Assembly: GCF_003858455.1 (NCBI RefSeq)
Contig: NZ_RQZF01000002.1
Span: 1 to 64,000 of the forward strand
Reading direction: 5' to 3'
DNA from: Schaalia canis
GTDB lineage: Bacteria; Actinomycetota; Actinomycetes; Actinomycetales; Actinomycetaceae
DNA: 64,000 nt
A program made the position numbers and the translations under genes. Positions 45,143 through 54,328 of the stretch are shown here, piece after piece (position 1 is the stretch's first letter; each line of letters starts with the position of its first letter). The notes beneath the pieces were generated by a model. That model saw only the letters and a list, made by a program, of their open reading frames with translations. It made no database searches and had not been told where the DNA came from.

Positions 45143-46387
45143 TCAGCTACCAGGGGCCTTCGGCGCGAAGCAGAGCACGGGCCGATTTGCGGAATCTTTT
45201 GTTCTCCATACCTGCAGTTGAGGAAGGTGAATGGGCCCCTGCCCCTTCCATGCGGTCATCAATTCATCGACGCGCATGAGATGTTCAGCACTCAGGTTCC
45301 CTGCCTTGACCCCCGCCCCCACGCAGGCGTGACGCAGCACGCGACGCCGCAGTGCACGCGGCAGAGACGCAATAGTCTCAATATCGAGGGCGAGGCCGGC
45401 GCCCTCGTTTCCCTCGTTGCTTACCAGTGGGCGCACTGCGGTAGCAAATGAATGGCTCGCGTAATGCTCTAAGGCCTCGTTGTCGTCACGAGCAAGTTCA
45501 GCAGTTCGCGCAAGGGCAGGAACGGGGTCCATTGCGAGGGCTTCCCCAATGGCGGGGAGGACCCTGTGACGGATGGCTGAACGTCGAAGCGGGCTTCCGT
45601 CGGCACTTTTCCACGGCCCGTCAATAGCATTGGTCGGATCGTCGACAGTGGGGCAGCCTAATTCTTGGCAGAAGGCAAGCGTGTGAGCGCGCCGCACTCC
45701 CAGCAAGGGCCGGAGAAGCATTGCTTCTACAGGGCTGTCTGCGCTGACCAGCCCCGGAGCGACAGTCAGTGGGAATGGTCGCGTGTGCGCCATGGATTGC
45801 AGGGAGCCCACGCCGGAGCCTCGCGCCAGACGCAAAAGGACCGTTTCAGCTTGATCATCCATCGTGTGCCCCAGGAGGATGAGGACGGTGGAGCGCCCGC
45901 CTGCGTCCTCATAAAGCTCGTGAGCGAGGCGCGCGATTGCGCCATAGCGTAGGGTGCGGGCATCTCCTTCTGGGCCGTGACCTTCAAGATCGGGCGATAG
46001 ATGGAAGATGGGCTTCTCGTCGAAGAACGTCCCAGACGGGCCTTCTAGATGGGGGCCGCGTCGGTGCGCGCAGGCGCCCATTTCTTGCAAATATGCGGCG
46101 ACAGTGGCGGCCTCGTCGGCGCTGCCTGGGCGAAGGCCGTGGTCAACGGTCACCGAGTGGATGGGAAGTCCCAAACGGTGAGCTGAATCGATAGCAGAAA
46201 CGGCCAGTGCCATCGAATCCGCGCCGCCCGAACAGGCAACGAGGACGATCGGGGGCGCGGCCGGTTTGCTGTGATCTGCCCAAGACGCCAGGCAGTGATG
46301 GACAGGTAAAGAGATGGCCCGTACTGCAGCTGCGGGAGTGGAACCAATGAGCTGTGAGGCAGTGACGCGGTTCTTAGATGCCGACAC
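45143..46387 (-). CDS. tilS: tRNA(Ile)-lysidine synthetase
   Basis: A protein of about 414 residues from a GTG that overlaps the upstream gene by 14 bases. The N-type ATP pyrophosphatase motif is ACSGGADSMAL, with VTVDHGLRPGS and LGHTMDDQAETVLLRLARGSG. It makes lysidine at the wobble position of the AUA-reading tRNA-Ile. The exact start is uncertain because no ribosome binding site is obvious; translation may be coupled to the upstream gene. Confidence 0.92.
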   Translation of the reverse strand: MSASKNRVTASQLIGSTPAAAVRAISLPVHHCLASWADHSKPAAPPIVLVACSGGADSMALAVSAIDSAHRLGLPIHSVTVDHGLRPGSADEAATVAAYLQEMGACAHRRGPHLEGPSGTFFDEKPIFHLSPDLEGHGPEGDARTLRYGAIARLAHELYEDAGGRSTVLILLGHTMDDQAETVLLRLARGSGVGSLQSMAHTRPFPLTVAPGLVSADSPVEAMLLRPLLGVRRAHTLAFCQELGCPTVDDPTNAIDGPWKSADGSPLRRSAIRHRVLPAIGEALAMDPVPALARTAELARDDNEALEHYASHSFATAVRPLVSNEGNEGAGLALDIETIASLPRALRRRVLRHACVGAGVKAGNLSAEHLMRVDELMTAWKGQGPIHLPQLQVWRTKDSANRPVLCFAPKAPGS

Positions 46388-47228
46388 GCTGACGCCACAG
46401 GGAGGGGTTGGAGAACTCGTCGACTGTGGGAAGATTCTCGACTGTCTCAAGGAGCAGCGGCAGAGCATCGTTGTCCATCACCATTCGAGCGAAGGCTTGT
46501 GCTGCTGCTTGTTCCTCTTCCAGATGTGCTGAGGGAACACCCGCCTTGTGCAGTAGGTGCAGCCCAGCTAGTCCTGCTGAATCCATCTTGTGGCGACGAA
46601 TCCATCCAATTGAGGGTAGATCACGCGGAGTCAGGGCCTCCATCTCCACATCAGGGAGAGCCACGAGCAGCATGATGAGTTGTTTGAACTCCACCGCACG
46701 TGCTGGCAGATCGGCAGCGAGCTTCCCCATATGTGCGATGAGGTGTGGCGCATGTTCTAAATGCACCGCCCATAGCCCGGTGCGAAGGGCACTCCAGCGG
46801 CAATAGTCTTTTTGATCGAGGGCGTATTTTTCTGAGGCAGCCAGGACATTCGGGGCGATCAGGACGCGATGCTGGGTGAAGGGATCCCACACTCCCATGG
46901 ATTGAGCTGCCATCGCGCGAATCCCCATTGCAAGAGCGACACTCGATAATGGCGAGGCGGCGCCCCCGAGCGCGCGGGCGATCATTGCCTCCATAGTGTC
47001 GATGGCTGCGCGGCGGTCAACGACCACGGCGCGGGTGGAGCGCACACGGTCCGCGGCTTCATTCAGCCCTGTAAGCCGTGACAAATACGGATCTGACCAG
47101 TGGATTGCTTTGCGCAGACGTGCAACGGTTGCGGCAGCACCGGTTGCCGAAACATAGGGGCCTGCTGCGGTGAGCGCCGCAGCGACGCGGCCCAATGCGG
47201 AAGTGTATTCACTGCTGGTCATGGTCAT
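46374..47228 (-). CDS. DUF2342-type protein lacking the HEXXH motif
   Basis: A 284-residue protein in the dacB-tilS interval, where actinobacteria normally carry a DUF2342 putative zinc metalloprotease of about 350 residues. The family-like block GVWDPFTQHRVLIAPNVLAASEKY is present. From memory of the family, the catalytic stretch reads as W-V-A-L-HEVTH. Here the aligned place reads WSALRTGLW (residues 145-153), so both zinc histidines and the glutamate appear to be lost. It is probably a non-catalytic homologue. Family assignment rests on position and this local similarity. Confidence 0.7.
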   Translation of the reverse strand: MTMTSSEYTSALGRVAAALTAAGPYVSATGAAATVARLRKAIHWSDPYLSRLTGLNEAADRVRSTRAVVVDRRAAIDTMEAMIARALGGAASPLSSVALAMGIRAMAAQSMGVWDPFTQHRVLIAPNVLAASEKYALDQKDYCRWSALRTGLWAVHLEHAPHLIAHMGKLAADLPARAVEFKQLIMLLVALPDVEMEALTPRDLPSIGWIRRHKMDSAGLAGLHLLHKAGVPSAHLEEEQAAAQAFARMVMDNDALPLLLETVENLPTVDEFSNPSLWRQRVGI

Positions 47229-47273
47229 CAGTTTAGCCCGAGCGTGGACGCTATCCGCCCCTCACCCGGTCAG

Positions 47274-48656
47274 TCATGACAGGGCGGACAAACGTTCAAT
47301 GAAGGAATCAATATGCGAGCGAAGGAAATATGATTCCCCATCTGCCGTGCCATCAAGACCAACAGCAAAGACTAGCTCTCGGCCGGTTGAGGTCCGCACT
47401 ATGCCCGCCAATGACGTCACCTGAGAGAGCGATCCTGTTTTCGCCTGCACATTACCGGCAGCCTCATTGCCCTCGTAGCGACGTTTCATTGTTCCCTGCC
47501 ACGCTCCCCACGGCAAAGCACGTACCAGATCACGCAGATCAGCGCGCTCAGAGTTCATGGCCTTCATTAAGGCTCCCGTCATCGCTTCAGGAGCGATGCG
47601 GTCATTCGCTGACAAGCCTGAGCAATCCTCCAGCTTCATGCCAGCGACCTCCACCCCGGCGCTGAGCATGGTGTTGGTGATATTGGCTGTTGCACCCGAA
47701 TAGGAGGGTTCAACGCCCGCCGCTTGGGCAGCGAGACGGCAATGCTGATCGGCCAAGGTGTTATCGGATTCGTGCAGCATAAGCCGAATCTGTTGCCCTA
47801 GGGTTGCTGACTCAACTCGGGCGATCTCCTGCGCTCCTTCAGGCGCATCGCCCTCTGCTGTCACGATTGCTTCCACTCCCCCATTCCGAAGATGCGCGGC
47901 AAGTTCCAGCGCGACATCCATCTCAGGATCGGAACGAAACGCATTGCTTTCAACTCCTACTCGGCCCGCATCAATAGCGAAAGCTGCGACATGCCCTTCG
48001 TAGTTCCCCACTTCCTGAGTGTCCCAGGCAGCCAGATGCGAGGGTCCCTCGAAGGGATTTCCCTGCCAGCGCAAGGTGACGGTGTCGATTTCGCGGTCTT
48101 TGAGCGCAGCCAGAGTTGCTGCTGCGAGGTCAGCAACGCCCGCATGTCCATTAACCGCGTTCGGATTGCCTTCACCACGGGCCAGAAGGATATCGCCTTG
48201 CCCCCACAGGAACAGGTCTGTCCCATGTAGGGATGTCCCGGTGGCGAGGCGCGCATTCTCATCCAAGTGCGTGTAGGCCGTGTAGGCGGTGAGGATTTTC
48301 GTCACCGATGCGGGTGTGTGTAGCTGCTGTGCACCTTCGTCCAGAAGTGTCTGCCCTGTCTGAGCATCTACCACATGCGCCCATGCACTCCAGGACTGCT
48401 CGCTGTCTAATTGCGCGATGTCAGCAAAGGCTTCTTCGACCTGCGCGGCCGATACTTCCTGGCCTTGACGCACCTGCCCGCTGTGAAGCGAAGGCTGGGA
48501 CTGAGGTTCTAGATCTGGGGCCTCGGTAGCGGAAATAGGTCCTAACTCAGTGTCTGCCGAAGCAAAGGGGCGGTAAAAACTCGCCACGAGGTAGGCTCCG
48601 ATGCCCAGTAAAATGAAACTTAAGCATACAATCGCAGCAATAGTTCTGCGTCGCAT
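47274..48656 (-). CDS. dacB: D-alanyl-D-alanine carboxypeptidase (PBP4, S13 family)
   Basis: A 460-residue exported penicillin-binding protein. One N-terminal membrane segment (about 6-27) precedes an acidic linker. The catalytic triad of motifs is SVTK (in TPASVTKILTAY), SDN (in ESDNTLADQH) and KTG (in QAKTGSLSQV). The insert between SxxK and SxN is typical for S13. It trims or cleaves peptidoglycan cross-links. The start MRRRTIAAIVC is chosen because it begins the signal segment and follows AGGGGG; the upstream frame is not protein-like. It is divergent from ppa. Confidence 0.93.
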   Translation of the reverse strand: MRRRTIAAIVCLSFILLGIGAYLVASFYRPFASADTELGPISATEAPDLEPQSQPSLHSGQVRQGQEVSAAQVEEAFADIAQLDSEQSWSAWAHVVDAQTGQTLLDEGAQQLHTPASVTKILTAYTAYTHLDENARLATGTSLHGTDLFLWGQGDILLARGEGNPNAVNGHAGVADLAAATLAALKDREIDTVTLRWQGNPFEGPSHLAAWDTQEVGNYEGHVAAFAIDAGRVGVESNAFRSDPEMDVALELAAHLRNGGVEAIVTAEGDAPEGAQEIARVESATLGQQIRLMLHESDNTLADQHCRLAAQAAGVEPSYSGATANITNTMLSAGVEVAGMKLEDCSGLSANDRIAPEAMTGALMKAMNSERADLRDLVRALPWGAWQGTMKRRYEGNEAAGNVQAKTGSLSQVTSLAGIVRTSTGRELVFAVGLDGTADGESYFLRSHIDSFIERLSALS

Positions 48657-48816
48657 AGGTGACCCCCTTGGTGTTCCTCTCCGTCGTTCACAATAGACGG
48701 TGCGCGCAGCAGACTCGAATAAACAGGCCGCACGGGTGAAAACTGGGCGGAGCAGACGGCAAAAATTGGGGGCCTCTCCCAATGATGGCGACCTCATAGG
48801 TTGGATGGAGACAGAC

Positions 48817-49311
48817 ATGGAATTCGACGTCACAATCGAGATCCCCAAGGGGAATCGCAACAAGTACGAGATCGATCACGAGACCGGCCGCATCCGCCTG
48901 GACCGCATGCTCTTCACCTCGACCCGCTACCCCGACGATTACGGTTTCATCGATGACACTCTCGGTGAAGATGGCGACCCGCTGGACGCCCTCGTTCTTC
49001 TGGACGAGCCGACCTTCCCCGGCTGCGTGATTCGTTGCCGCGCGCTTGGCATGTTCCGTATGCGCGATGAAAAGGGTGGTGACGATAAGGTCTTGTGCGT
49101 GCCAGCAGCAGATCAGCGTGCCTCGTGGCGCACCGATATTGATGATGTGTCCGAATACCACCGTCTAGAGATCCAGCACTTCTTCGAGGTCTACAAGGAT
49201 CTCGAACCAGGTAAGTCTGTTGAAGGCGCGCACTGGGTGGGGCGCGAAGCGGCTGAGGAAGAAATTCGCCGTTCCTTCCAGCGCCTGAAGGATGCTGGCG
49301 ACCAACACTAA
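48817..49311 (+). CDS. ppa: Inorganic pyrophosphatase
   Basis: A 164-residue family I pyrophosphatase starting [18 protein letters not shown], with the metal-binding signature [10 protein letters not shown]. It hydrolyses pyrophosphate in the cytoplasm. The ATG four codons upstream (48805) is possible, but GGAG is placed better for 48817. It ends at a strong terminator. Confidence 0.97.
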   Translation: MEFDVTIEIPKGNRNKYEIDHETGRIRLDRMLFTSTRYPDDYGFIDDTLGEDGDPLDALVLLDEPTFPGCVIRCRALGMFRMRDEKGGDDKVLCVPAADQRASWRTDIDDVSEYHRLEIQHFFEVYKDLEPGKSVEGAHWVGREAAEEEIRRSFQRLKDAGDQH

Positions 49312-49372
49312 GACTTACGCGCCGCTGGGCGCGTATTGGGGGAGGATTGACCCCTCAGATCACCTGCACAAG

Positions 49373-49413
49373 AAAGCCTGGGGCGTAAGGATTATCCTTA
49401 CGCCCCAGGCTTT
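49373..49413. terminator. Bidirectional terminator between ppa and the NlpC/P60 gene
   Basis: A perfect 19-bp stem (AAAGCCTGGGGCGTAAGGA, loop TTA) begins with A residues and ends with T residues, so it can terminate both ppa (plus) and the NlpC/P60 gene (minus). Confidence 0.9.
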
Positions 49414-49492
49414 CGTTCAATGAGCATCTTCAACAGCGCTCACCCGTGGGATGCGATCGATGTGGCGGCCTCGTCTGAATCCGCTTGGACCC

Positions 49493-50803
49493 TCAGACGA
49501 CGCGTACCGCGTAGGGCATCATTGAGCCGCGGTTGTACATGCCGGTAATACGCAGGGGAACACCAAAGGTGGCTGCTTCAATGATCTGCCCACCGCCGAG
49601 GTAGATGGCAACGTGGTAGACACCCGATGCAGAACCATTCGAGGACCAGAAGACAAGATCGCCGGGTTCGGCCTCGCTGAGGGGCACATAAGCACCGCCT
49701 GATGCGCCGTAGCGGTATTGTGCAACCGACCAGTGTTCAAGGTAGATACCCTGGGAACGGTAGGCGACAGTGACCAGACCAGAGCAGTCGTACCCTCCGT
49801 CAGCTCCGCCTTCGCCACCCCAGACGTAGGGGGATCCCAGCAGGCTCTTTGCCACATCAATAGCGCCTTGGGCCGCGCCAACATTGCCTCGCGAGGGCGG
49901 CGCCGGGGGGATGTAGGGTGCAGGATCGGGTGCGGGTGCTGGACGGTAAGCGTCGCGCTGCGCAGCTTCTTCTGCCTCACGGCGTCGAGCCTCTTCACGG
50001 CGGCGAGCTGCTTCTTCAGCGGCGCGCTGTGCTGCAGCCGCTTCTGCGGCTGCGCGAGCTTCAGCCTCGGCCCGTTCCTTTGCCTCAATGAGTTCAACGG
50101 TGGTGTTCTGTTTGCGCGCGAGTTCTTGTCGGAGTACATCGCGGCGCATCTCAGTGTCGGCTTGAACGGCTGCCGCGTCATTTGCCGCTTTTTCTGCAGC
50201 CTTCGAGCGCGCCTCTACTTCAGCGGTAGCGGTCTTTTGCAGATCCAAGGCTTTGTCGGCGGCCTTTTGCATGACGTCGGCAACCTGCTCTAGTGCCGCC
50301 ACCTTTTGCATCTTGACATTGGCTTGATTGCCGAAGGTGGTCAGTGTGGCCTGGCGGGCTTCAACTGTGCGCAGTCCTTCAGCTTCAAGATAAGGGGCAA
50401 GTGAATCCAGGGCTGAGCCACCATTGCGGTAGGCAGCCTGCGCGACGGAGGCGACTTCCTGGCGGCCTTTCTCGTACTCGGCTTGGGCTGCGTCGGCCTC
50501 GCTTTGAGCCTTTTTCGCTGCTGCGGTGGCCTGGTCAAGGGCAACGCGTGCCCCGTTGAACTGCTCGGCGGCTATCTGCGCGGCTTGCAGGGCCTGTTGA
50601 GCTTGCGTGGCAACGGTGGCGAGCTCAACTTCGATGCGAGCCACGGACATCCGCGCTGCTTCTTCTTCGGCGCGAGCGCGAGCGATGTCGTCGTCTCCGG
50701 GCGCAGCCCAGGCGAGGGAGGGTAGGCAGAGAGCGAGGACGGCACCTGCGCTCAGGGCCGCTGTGAAGCGACGCCTCTGTCCGCCGGAACGGAAGATACT
50801 CAC
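49493..50803 (-). CDS. Secreted NlpC/P60 peptidoglycan endopeptidase (RipA-like)
   Basis: A 436-residue secreted hydrolase. A signal peptide ends near SLAWAAPG. A long coiled coil (about 35-280, rich in Ala/Glu/Arg) is followed by a short Pro-rich linker and the NlpC/P60 domain (about 310-436), with C340 in GYDCSGLV, H397 in YHVAIYLG and WGGEGG. It should cut between D-Glu and the diamino acid in stem peptides and aid cell separation; the coiled coil would mask the active site until relieved. The GTG start has AAGGA upstream. Its promoter overlaps a 9-bp iterated array. Confidence 0.92.
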   Translation of the reverse strand: MSIFRSGGQRRRFTAALSAGAVLALCLPSLAWAAPGDDDIARARAEEEAARMSVARIEVELATVATQAQQALQAAQIAAEQFNGARVALDQATAAAKKAQSEADAAQAEYEKGRQEVASVAQAAYRNGGSALDSLAPYLEAEGLRTVEARQATLTTFGNQANVKMQKVAALEQVADVMQKAADKALDLQKTATAEVEARSKAAEKAANDAAAVQADTEMRRDVLRQELARKQNTTVELIEAKERAEAEARAAAEAAAAQRAAEEAARRREEARRREAEEAAQRDAYRPAPAPDPAPYIPPAPPSRGNVGAAQGAIDVAKSLLGSPYVWGGEGGADGGYDCSGLVTVAYRSQGIYLEHWSVAQYRYGASGGAYVPLSEAEPGDLVFWSSNGSASGVYHVAIYLGGGQIIEAATFGVPLRITGMYNRGSMMPYAVRVV

Positions 50804-50894
50804 AATGGATTCCTTGTTCAGGTCATTGTCATGTTGATGGGGGATGTGTGCCGCCCAATCCTTTGCGGGATAGTTCAGCACTACATTCCGCATC

Positions 50895-50923
50895 AGACTA
50901 ACGGATCTATTCCCCATTTGCAA
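50895..50923 (-). promoter_or_regulatory. Predicted promoter of the NlpC/P60 gene
   Basis: On the minus strand TTGCAA (50918-50923) and TAGTCT (50895-50900) are 17 bases apart. The first unit of the 9-bp array overlaps the -35, placing the array where a response-regulator activator would contact RNA polymerase. The predicted leader is about 85 bases. Confidence 0.55.
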
Positions 50924-51000
50924 CATTTATCACAATGGCAACAGAAATCTCTGTTGTCACAATCGCAACACTAGCAACAATCGCAACATTCGCAACACGT
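50920..51000. promoter_or_regulatory. Nine-unit array of 9-bp direct repeats, possible MtrA sites
   Basis: The hexamer GCAACA occurs at 50920, 50938, 50965, 50974, 50983 and 50992, all in the same 9-bp register. The in-between register positions hold ATCACA (50929), ATCTCT (50947) and GTCACA (50956). The array lies between the NlpC/P60 gene and the divergent hydrolase. Nine-bp direct repeats of the GTCACA kind are described for the response regulator MtrA, which controls cell-wall hydrolases in actinobacteria. Assignment to MtrA is inference. Nothing else is recognisable in 50804-51137. Confidence 0.65.
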
Positions 51001-51137
51001 ATCTCAGATATGTGCGCTGCTCAGAGGCAATTCCCCCTCTGAAACCTTCGTTCACACCCCCCACAAGCGCTTGAACACATATTCGAGGCAGCCACGGATT
51101 TCACCCCCTCCACACCGCAAGACGTACCCTTAATGAC

Positions 51138-52262
51138 ATGAGTGACCACGAAGAAGTGACAACCGACAACGTCGACAACACCCCTACCGTTGATGTCCTC
51201 GCCCCCTGGGGGGCAGACGGCCCTCCCCCCGCCGACGCCTGGCGAACCGACATTATGGGACCCGGCTTCGAATCACGCACACTCCCCCTTCTTCCCGATG
51301 AAGAAGGCGAATGCGTCGCCACCCTCGTGCGCTACCTCCCCCACGAGGACCCCCACGCCTACGAGGGCGCCACCACTACCCCCCACTTCGTCGCCCTCTA
51401 CGTCCACGGACGCAACGACTACTTCTTCCAGCACGAACTCGCACGCAATATCGCAGCATGGGGAGGCACCTTCTACGCCCTCGACCTACGCAAGTACGGG
51501 CGCTCCCTACGCCCCCACCAAACCATCGGCTTCATCACCGACCTTGCTGACTACGACGAGGACGTCTCCGAAGCCCTCGACCTTATCCGCAGCGAAGTCC
51601 CCAACCTCCCCCTCATCCTGATCGGGCACTCAACCGGCGGACTCATCTTGACCATGTGGACCTACCGCCACCCCGGCGTGGCCTCCGGCCTCATCCTTAA
51701 CTCCGCATGGCTCGAAATGCAGTCGGCAGCCTCCATGCGCTCCACCATCCAGCCCGTCCTCGAACGCATCGCCAACCGCAACCCCCACTGGGAGCTCCCC
51801 ATGGGAACCGGCCCCGACCACTACGCGAGATCCCTCGGCGGCGGCTGGGCAGAGTCCGGCTTCGACCTCCCCGACGAACTCACAGGCTACGAAGACGATC
51901 CCGCCATCACCGGCTGGGAGTTCGCCCTCGAATGGAAACGCCCTGAAAGCTACCCCGTGCCCGTCGGCTGGATGGACACCATCATGGCCGCTCACGGGCA
52001 AATCGAAAAAGAGGCATCCATCGACGCGCCCATCCTGTCGATGGTCTCCACCGCAACTTACTTCGGAGAGGAGTGGACCGAGGAGGTCTTCTCCACCGAC
52101 GTTGTCCTTGATGTCGAAGCCATCGTTGACCGTTCAGCCCGACTTGGCCCGCAGGTCACTATCGCCCGCTTCGCTGGCGTCCACGACCTTTTCCTCTCCT
52201 CACCGCAGGTGCGCGCCCAGGTATGGGAGACGATGCGACGCTGGATCAGCGCCTTCATCTAG
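51138..52262 (+). CDS. Alpha/beta hydrolase, serine aminopeptidase/lysophospholipase type
   Basis: A 374-residue cytoplasmic hydrolase. The nucleophile elbow is GHSTGG (S165), and H349 in GVHDLFL is the catalytic histidine. LYVHGRNDYFF and FYALDLRKYGRSLRPHQ resemble monoacylglycerol lipase/lysophospholipase (S33-like) proteins. No signal peptide is seen. Codon use is strongly C-ending and C-rich in the first half. No clear ribosome binding site precedes the ATG. Substrate unknown. Divergent from the NlpC/P60 gene. Confidence 0.85.
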   Translation: MSDHEEVTTDNVDNTPTVDVLAPWGADGPPPADAWRTDIMGPGFESRTLPLLPDEEGECVATLVRYLPHEDPHAYEGATTTPHFVALYVHGRNDYFFQHELARNIAAWGGTFYALDLRKYGRSLRPHQTIGFITDLADYDEDVSEALDLIRSEVPNLPLILIGHSTGGLILTMWTYRHPGVASGLILNSAWLEMQSAASMRSTIQPVLERIANRNPHWELPMGTGPDHYARSLGGGWAESGFDLPDELTGYEDDPAITGWEFALEWKRPESYPVPVGWMDTIMAAHGQIEKEASIDAPILSMVSTATYFGEEWTEEVFSTDVVLDVEAIVDRSARLGPQVTIARFAGVHDLFLSSPQVRAQVWETMRRWISAFI

Positions 52263-52308
52263 GCAGTTTAAGGCGCTCTTCTCGCAGGGCACCCACCCGG
52301 CAGGTGCC
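52248..52308. terminator. Hairpins between convergent genes
   Basis: AGCGCCTT/AAGGCGCT (52248-52277) spans the hydrolase stop codon, and GGCACC/GGTGCC (52288-52308) precedes the stop of the convergent gene. Both can end transcription in this 46-base gap. Confidence 0.5.
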
Positions 52309-53946
52309 TCAGTTTCCTTCGTACTCGCGAAGGATGTCAGCGTTCACCTCGTCAAGGGCCTCAGCCAAGGAGGGGCCAAGAGCATCGCCCAGGCGCAGCT
52401 CTAACCAGCCGTCCATCCCTTGGTGTCCGTTGAAGGCCAGGGCCTCCGTCGGGTTAGTAAACCCAGAGCCGCCGACGAGGATCCTTCCCTCTTCCGTCAG
52501 GAACATCGGCATACGTACCGTGATTGACGGGCGCACCCCCAGGGGCGTGCGCTCCCCGACAAGACCTGCCAACACGCGCAGTCCCTCAGCATCACGGTTA
52601 TACACCGGCACGCCCTCTTGGCGAGCGCGATTCACCTTCATCTCACGCTCATGCAAAGCGAAGAGTGCCGAATGAGCTGCCGACTCTGCAGCCGCCTGGC
52701 TTTGGGCCTGTTCTCCGCGTGAGGGCAGATCACGTTCGCGAGTGACAGGTGCATCCGTGGCGGCATGGCGGCCTCTAGGACGAGGACGCAAGGTGCGTTC
52801 GAGAGTGCGCTCGATTGCGGGCTCCTCGTACACGCTGGGTTCAACCACGGGGGCGGGCTTGGCCGGAGCGAGCGGAGCGGGAGAGGCCGCATCCATCTTT
52901 TCTGTGGCCTTAGCTGTTGGGCGCGATTGCGCTGCGCGAACGCCCTCGTCAGCCAATGCGGTAGCACTTGCTGCCTGCGGGAATGTGCCCGTGTGGGTGG
53001 GCTGGTCGGAGTCGCGAGTATCCTCAAGCCGCTCACTTTGGGCGGGTGCAGGTTCTGCAGGGCGAGGCCATGCCTGCGGCTGCGGCGCACTCGCAGGACC
53101 TTCTGATGTTGCGTCCCCGTCCTGGGAGGGCGTCGTGGCGGGCTCAGGTTGGTTCACTTGAGGCTGCGCCACAGCGGCCTGGGGCGCATCAGGCTGGAGG
53201 GCATCAGGCTGGGGGACGTCAGGATGCGATGAGGCATGCTCAGCGGGCGAGGCTTGGGGGGCTTGCTCGTGGGCGGCTTGAGATTGGGTCACCTGCGGCT
53301 GAGCTGCCTGGCCTCCGCCAAACGACCCTACGGGAAGGGCCTCGACTGTTGACCCCTGTCCCAAAAGCTGAGGAACGTGAGCGTAGATGCGCGGGCCAAC
53401 GGGGGCGACATCCAAGAATGCGCGGCCGCTTGACATGCGACGCAGGGAGATCTCGTGGATTTCCACGCCGGAGGCTGCGAGCACCTCCAGTGCGGGGCGC
53501 ACCTGCGGGTCGATAGAGCCGACCACCATAATGAGGCGAGGGCCAGCGCCCGGTGAAGGAGGCATCGAATCCCGGAAATTCGCCCACCCTTCACGGAAAG
53601 CCGGAATACCGCCAGGATATTCGCTAGCGAGGTCAGTCCATGAAAGAGCAGCTGCATCAGCAAGGCGCGACAGGGAGGTGATGAGGGCCTCGGAGTTCAA
53701 GTGGGCCAGAACCTCAACGGCGACAACCTGGCCCGTCGCATCCAAGGCTGTCAGACGCGGGCTATCTCCAACACCTTCATGCGCACGCGACATGTCACGC
53801 CAGGTAATAGGGAACAAAGGCCGGGCAACAATCTCAAGAACCTGGCTGCGCACCGTTTCGAGGACGTCCTCCGTCAGCCCTTCAGCGACAGTCCGACCAA
53901 ACTGCGCAGGCACCAGGCGTCCGCCTTCAAGCTCGAACAGCGGCAT
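52309..53946 (-). CDS. Unknown protein with nuclease-like N terminus and RAMA-like C terminus
   Basis: A 545-residue protein with two conserved ends and a low-complexity middle. Residues 1-210 begin MPLFELEGGRLVPAQFGR and look like a folded alpha/beta domain. Residues about 215-430 are Gln/Ala/Pro-rich with repeated QPDALQPDAPQ-like units. The C-terminal 120 residues contain GRILVGGSGFTNPTEALAFNG followed by GMDGWLELRLG, which resembles the RAMA domain seen in DNA-modification proteins and in actinobacterial proteins of unknown role. A DNA-related function is only suggested. GGGAG supports the start. Confidence 0.75.
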   Translation of the reverse strand: MPLFELEGGRLVPAQFGRTVAEGLTEDVLETVRSQVLEIVARPLFPITWRDMSRAHEGVGDSPRLTALDATGQVVAVEVLAHLNSEALITSLSRLADAAALSWTDLASEYPGGIPAFREGWANFRDSMPPSPGAGPRLIMVVGSIDPQVRPALEVLAASGVEIHEISLRRMSSGRAFLDVAPVGPRIYAHVPQLLGQGSTVEALPVGSFGGGQAAQPQVTQSQAAHEQAPQASPAEHASSHPDVPQPDALQPDAPQAAVAQPQVNQPEPATTPSQDGDATSEGPASAPQPQAWPRPAEPAPAQSERLEDTRDSDQPTHTGTFPQAASATALADEGVRAAQSRPTAKATEKMDAASPAPLAPAKPAPVVEPSVYEEPAIERTLERTLRPRPRGRHAATDAPVTRERDLPSRGEQAQSQAAAESAAHSALFALHEREMKVNRARQEGVPVYNRDAEGLRVLAGLVGERTPLGVRPSITVRMPMFLTEEGRILVGGSGFTNPTEALAFNGHQGMDGWLELRLGDALGPSLAEALDEVNADILREYEGN

Positions 53947-54328
53947 CTGAAATCTCCCCCTCATTCATCCGCGCCGGCGTTATCGATCAAGATACACGCC
54001 CACCAATGTCCCATTCTTTCACACAAAGATGAGAACCCCCGGAAATTTCAGCGACGTTGCGAGAAAGGGCACTGCGGCAAACGTCCTGAAATAAACGTAG
54101 AACGCTTCGGGTCACACGACAATGCACTGGGATATATCAGCGTCCCATACAGGTGGCACATATCCACATCCAGCATTCACATGTCATTAATGCAATCTCG
54201 TGAGCACCCGACATCCTCTGTGTTGCGTCGTTAGGAAACACTGGGACGGGCGAGAAACACTCAGGCAGATCGGAAAGCCTTTGCTGGAGATAGCACCTAC
54301 ATCCTGTGTACTTCGTTAACACTGAGCC
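53947..54328. other. Gene-free intergenic region
   Basis: This 382-base stretch between two minus-strand genes is less GC-rich than its surroundings and contains no convincing reading frame, strong hairpin or recognisable RNA. It should hold the promoter of the gene at 52309-53946 and the end of the lipoprotein transcript. Confidence 0.6.

Noticed and set aside
50804-50930. Possible c-di-AMP (ydaO-type) riboswitch ahead of the NlpC/P60 gene, tempting because disA is in the window
   Set aside because: The predicted leader is only about 85 bases and I cannot see the ydaO conserved blocks or pseudoknot.
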